Below, piece after piece: positions 9,801-10,681 of a stretch of 10,681 nt of DNA. The notes under the pieces are model-generated. The model had not been told where the DNA came from. It did not search any database and saw nothing but the letters and a program-made list of their open reading frames with translations. Within the stretch, counting starts at the first letter, position 1. Each line of letters starts with the position of its first letter. Location of the stretch: contig BBXU01001038.1 of the NCBI GenBank assembly GCA_001598975.1, positions 1 through 10,681 on the forward strand, read 5' to 3'. A program made the position numbers and the translations under genes. The DNA is from Parachlorella kessleri (taxonomy: Eukaryota > Chlorophyta > Trebouxiophyceae > Chlorellales > Chlorellaceae).

Positions 9801-10534
9801 GCCTGCCCGTCCCAAACAAGTCAGCTGAGGGTCCGGGAGGAGGCAGCACTAACGCGCTCCCCCTCTCTCACTTATCAACTGCCAGGAGGCAACGGCCTGC
9901 AGCAAACGGTAGTGACTGCCTGCCTAGTAGCAGCCTGGTTGAAACTGTGTACTTCTAGGTGTGACACGATTCCGACTGACCCGCATGGGTGGCGGGAAGC
10001 TGTAAATCTATTCCAGACTCACCTGCCAGGAGGCCACGGCATGGGCCGGCACCTGCCGCTGCTGCATCTGCACCTTGGTCTTCTTGATCACCTGCACGGC
10101 GGGAAGGGCCCCACCTTCCCCTCAAAGACCATTCCAGGTACGAGATGGTCAGCGCCCCCAGGGCTTCCCTCGTTTGTGCGAGGGAGACCCATAACCCACC
10201 CAACCGAGCACAGGCAACACCGAGCACAGTCAGCTAACCGCGACGCTGCCCAGCCGCCAACAGGGCCAACACAAGGTGCAATCATAGCGTGGAGTGTACA
10301 GACACCACCCGCTGCGGCTCTCCGGCTACAGCTTGCCTCCTTGAGCAGGGCGCGGTCGCCGTCCTCGACAAACGTGATGGCGCGGCCCCGGTTACCCGCG
10401 CGCGCCGTGCGCCCCACCCGGTGCAGGTACGACGCCAGCTGGGCGGGGCAGTCAAAGTTGATGACGGTCTCCACGCCCAGGATGTCGAGGCCCCGGGCGG
10501 CCACGTCGGTGGCGAGGAGGTAGGCAGCCTCACC
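6825..10534 (-). CDS. DDX27: DEAD-box ATP-dependent RNA helicase, DDX27/Drs1/RH28 type, C-terminal part (5' end off window)
   Basis: Family members are nucleolar helicases needed for 60S ribosomal subunit assembly. Exons on the minus strand are 10534-10337, 10091-10023, 9473-9378, 8949-8832, 8407-8274, 7914-7768, 7544-7416 and 6932-6825. All phases agree, giving the last 332 residues. The first exon carries motif V ([11 protein letters not shown]) and motif VI ([10 protein letters not shown]). The next exons match the DDX27/RH28 extension: LLKE followed by VIKKTK, then [13 protein letters not shown], then [16 protein letters not shown]. The last exon ends [11 protein letters not shown], the family's typical basic tail. 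Exons 8407-8274 and 7914-7768 are Lys-rich, and 7544-7416 is Gly-rich and probably disordered. These three are less conserved, so their assignment rests mainly on phase and splice sites. The junction 10337/10091 needs a GC donor. Motifs Q to IV lie beyond the right edge; 10535-10681 looks intronic. The stop codon is TAG at 6827-6825. Confidence 0.93.
8612..8637 (-). other. Strong G-quadruplex motif in helicase pre-mRNA (intron 8831-8408)
   Basis: The plus strand has C runs of 6, 5, 5 and 4 separated by at most three bases. The gene is on the minus strand, so the transcript carries the G runs. It lies in the middle of the intron between the RTWF exon and the first Lys-rich exon. Confidence 0.75.
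8774..8792 (-). repeat. Copy of a helicase 5' splice site, 50 bp into the intron
   Basis: Bases 8774-8792 match 8824-8842 at 18 of 19 positions. The second span covers the end of exon 8949-8832 and its GTGAGC donor; the copy has GTGCGC. Reading on from the real donor in frame meets TAA before the copy, so splicing there would truncate the protein. Confidence 0.85.
9276..9299 (-). repeat. Copy of a helicase 5' splice site, 80 bp into the intron
   Basis: On the minus strand 9299-9276 repeats 9383-9356, the end of exon 9473-9378 and its donor. All 24 bases match, with one 4-base gap: the real site reads CAGAAG then GTGGGTGAGG, the copy CAGAAG then GTGAGG. Weaker similarity continues about 10 bases deeper into the intron. 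Reading from the real donor toward the copy meets an in-frame TAG, so use of the copy would truncate the protein. Confidence 0.85.
10335..10336 (-). other. GC donor of a GC-AG intron (10336-10092) in the helicase gene
   Basis: The exon carrying motif VI must end after LLKE at 10337, because the next exon starts VIKKTK at 10091 and DDX27 relatives read LLKE-IVKRTK without a gap. The bases there are GAG then GCAAGC, which fits the GC-AG donor consensus. The next GT, a few bases on, would add four or more residues absent from the family. Confidence 0.7.
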
Positions 10535-10639
10535 CTGGAGTAGCGGAGGGTGGGGCGGTGGTCAGGGTCAGGGAAGTGGTAGATGCGGATGCTGGGGTTC
10601 ACAGGGAAACACACAGTGCACAACCCAAAAGCGCCTCCC

Positions 10640-10681
10640 TCACCCCCCGGGTGCCCCCGGGCACCGGGGGCGCCCCCCCCC
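10640..10681. other. Extremely GC-rich palindromic window end
   Basis: The last 40 bases are nearly all G and C, with a GGTGCCC/GGGCACC inverted repeat and a terminal C run. It does not read as the helicase exon expected upstream of motif V. It may be intron with strong structure or the low-quality edge of a contig. Confidence 0.45.

Noticed and set aside
9756..10523. Open frame of 255 codons on the plus strand
   Set aside because: It is antisense to the two helicase exons at 10534-10337 and 10091-10023, whose protein match is unambiguous.
10543..10650. Upstream helicase exon inside the window
   Set aside because: No frame resembles the family sequence expected before motif V, so this is taken as intron or poor sequence.

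Overview
The window looks like nuclear DNA of a green alga (Chlorophyta). It is GC-rich and holds three conserved eukaryotic housekeeping genes cut into many short exons. The introns mostly begin GTGAGT, GTGCGT or GTAGG and end in a pyrimidine tract plus GCAG. The proteins resemble plant members of their families more than animal ones. A chlamydomonadalean alga such as Haematococcus is a guess from the intron density and base composition only. There is no bacterial operon, CRISPR array, tRNA, rRNA or intact mobile element that I can support.

Layout, left to right. Positions 1-1642 hold no gene I can name. They include the probable 3' UTR of the next gene, a very strong G-quadruplex motif at 101-120, and one possible last-window exon on the minus strand at 1-82. 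Positions 4055-1643 (minus) are a complete six-exon gene for the beta subunit of the signal recognition particle receptor (SRPRB). Positions 4056-4453 are a short divergent promoter region. Positions 4454-5995 (plus) are a complete four-exon gene for the complex I LYR subunit NDUFB9 (plant B22). Positions 5996-6824 are a convergent 3' region. Positions 10534-6825 (minus) are the last eight coding exons of a DEAD-box RNA helicase of the DDX27/Drs1/plant RH28 type; its N-terminal half lies beyond the right edge.

In all three models every exon-exon junction keeps reading phase, and the joined proteins line up with their families without gaps. That is the main support for the calls. The genes do unrelated jobs: ER membrane targeting of ribosomes, mitochondrial NADH oxidation, and nucleolar assembly of the 60S subunit. 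They share only neighbourhood.

The most unusual feature is a repeated pattern of duplicated exon edges inside introns. A diverged copy of the start of SRPRB exon 4, with its own acceptor, sits 94 bp upstream of the real exon and keeps the amino acids while changing synonymous positions. Two donor sites of the helicase gene also have near-identical copies 80 bp and 50 bp further into the following introns. The helicase gene also has a probable GC-AG intron, and two introns carry dense G-runs on the transcribed RNA. I found no convincing new multi-gene system.
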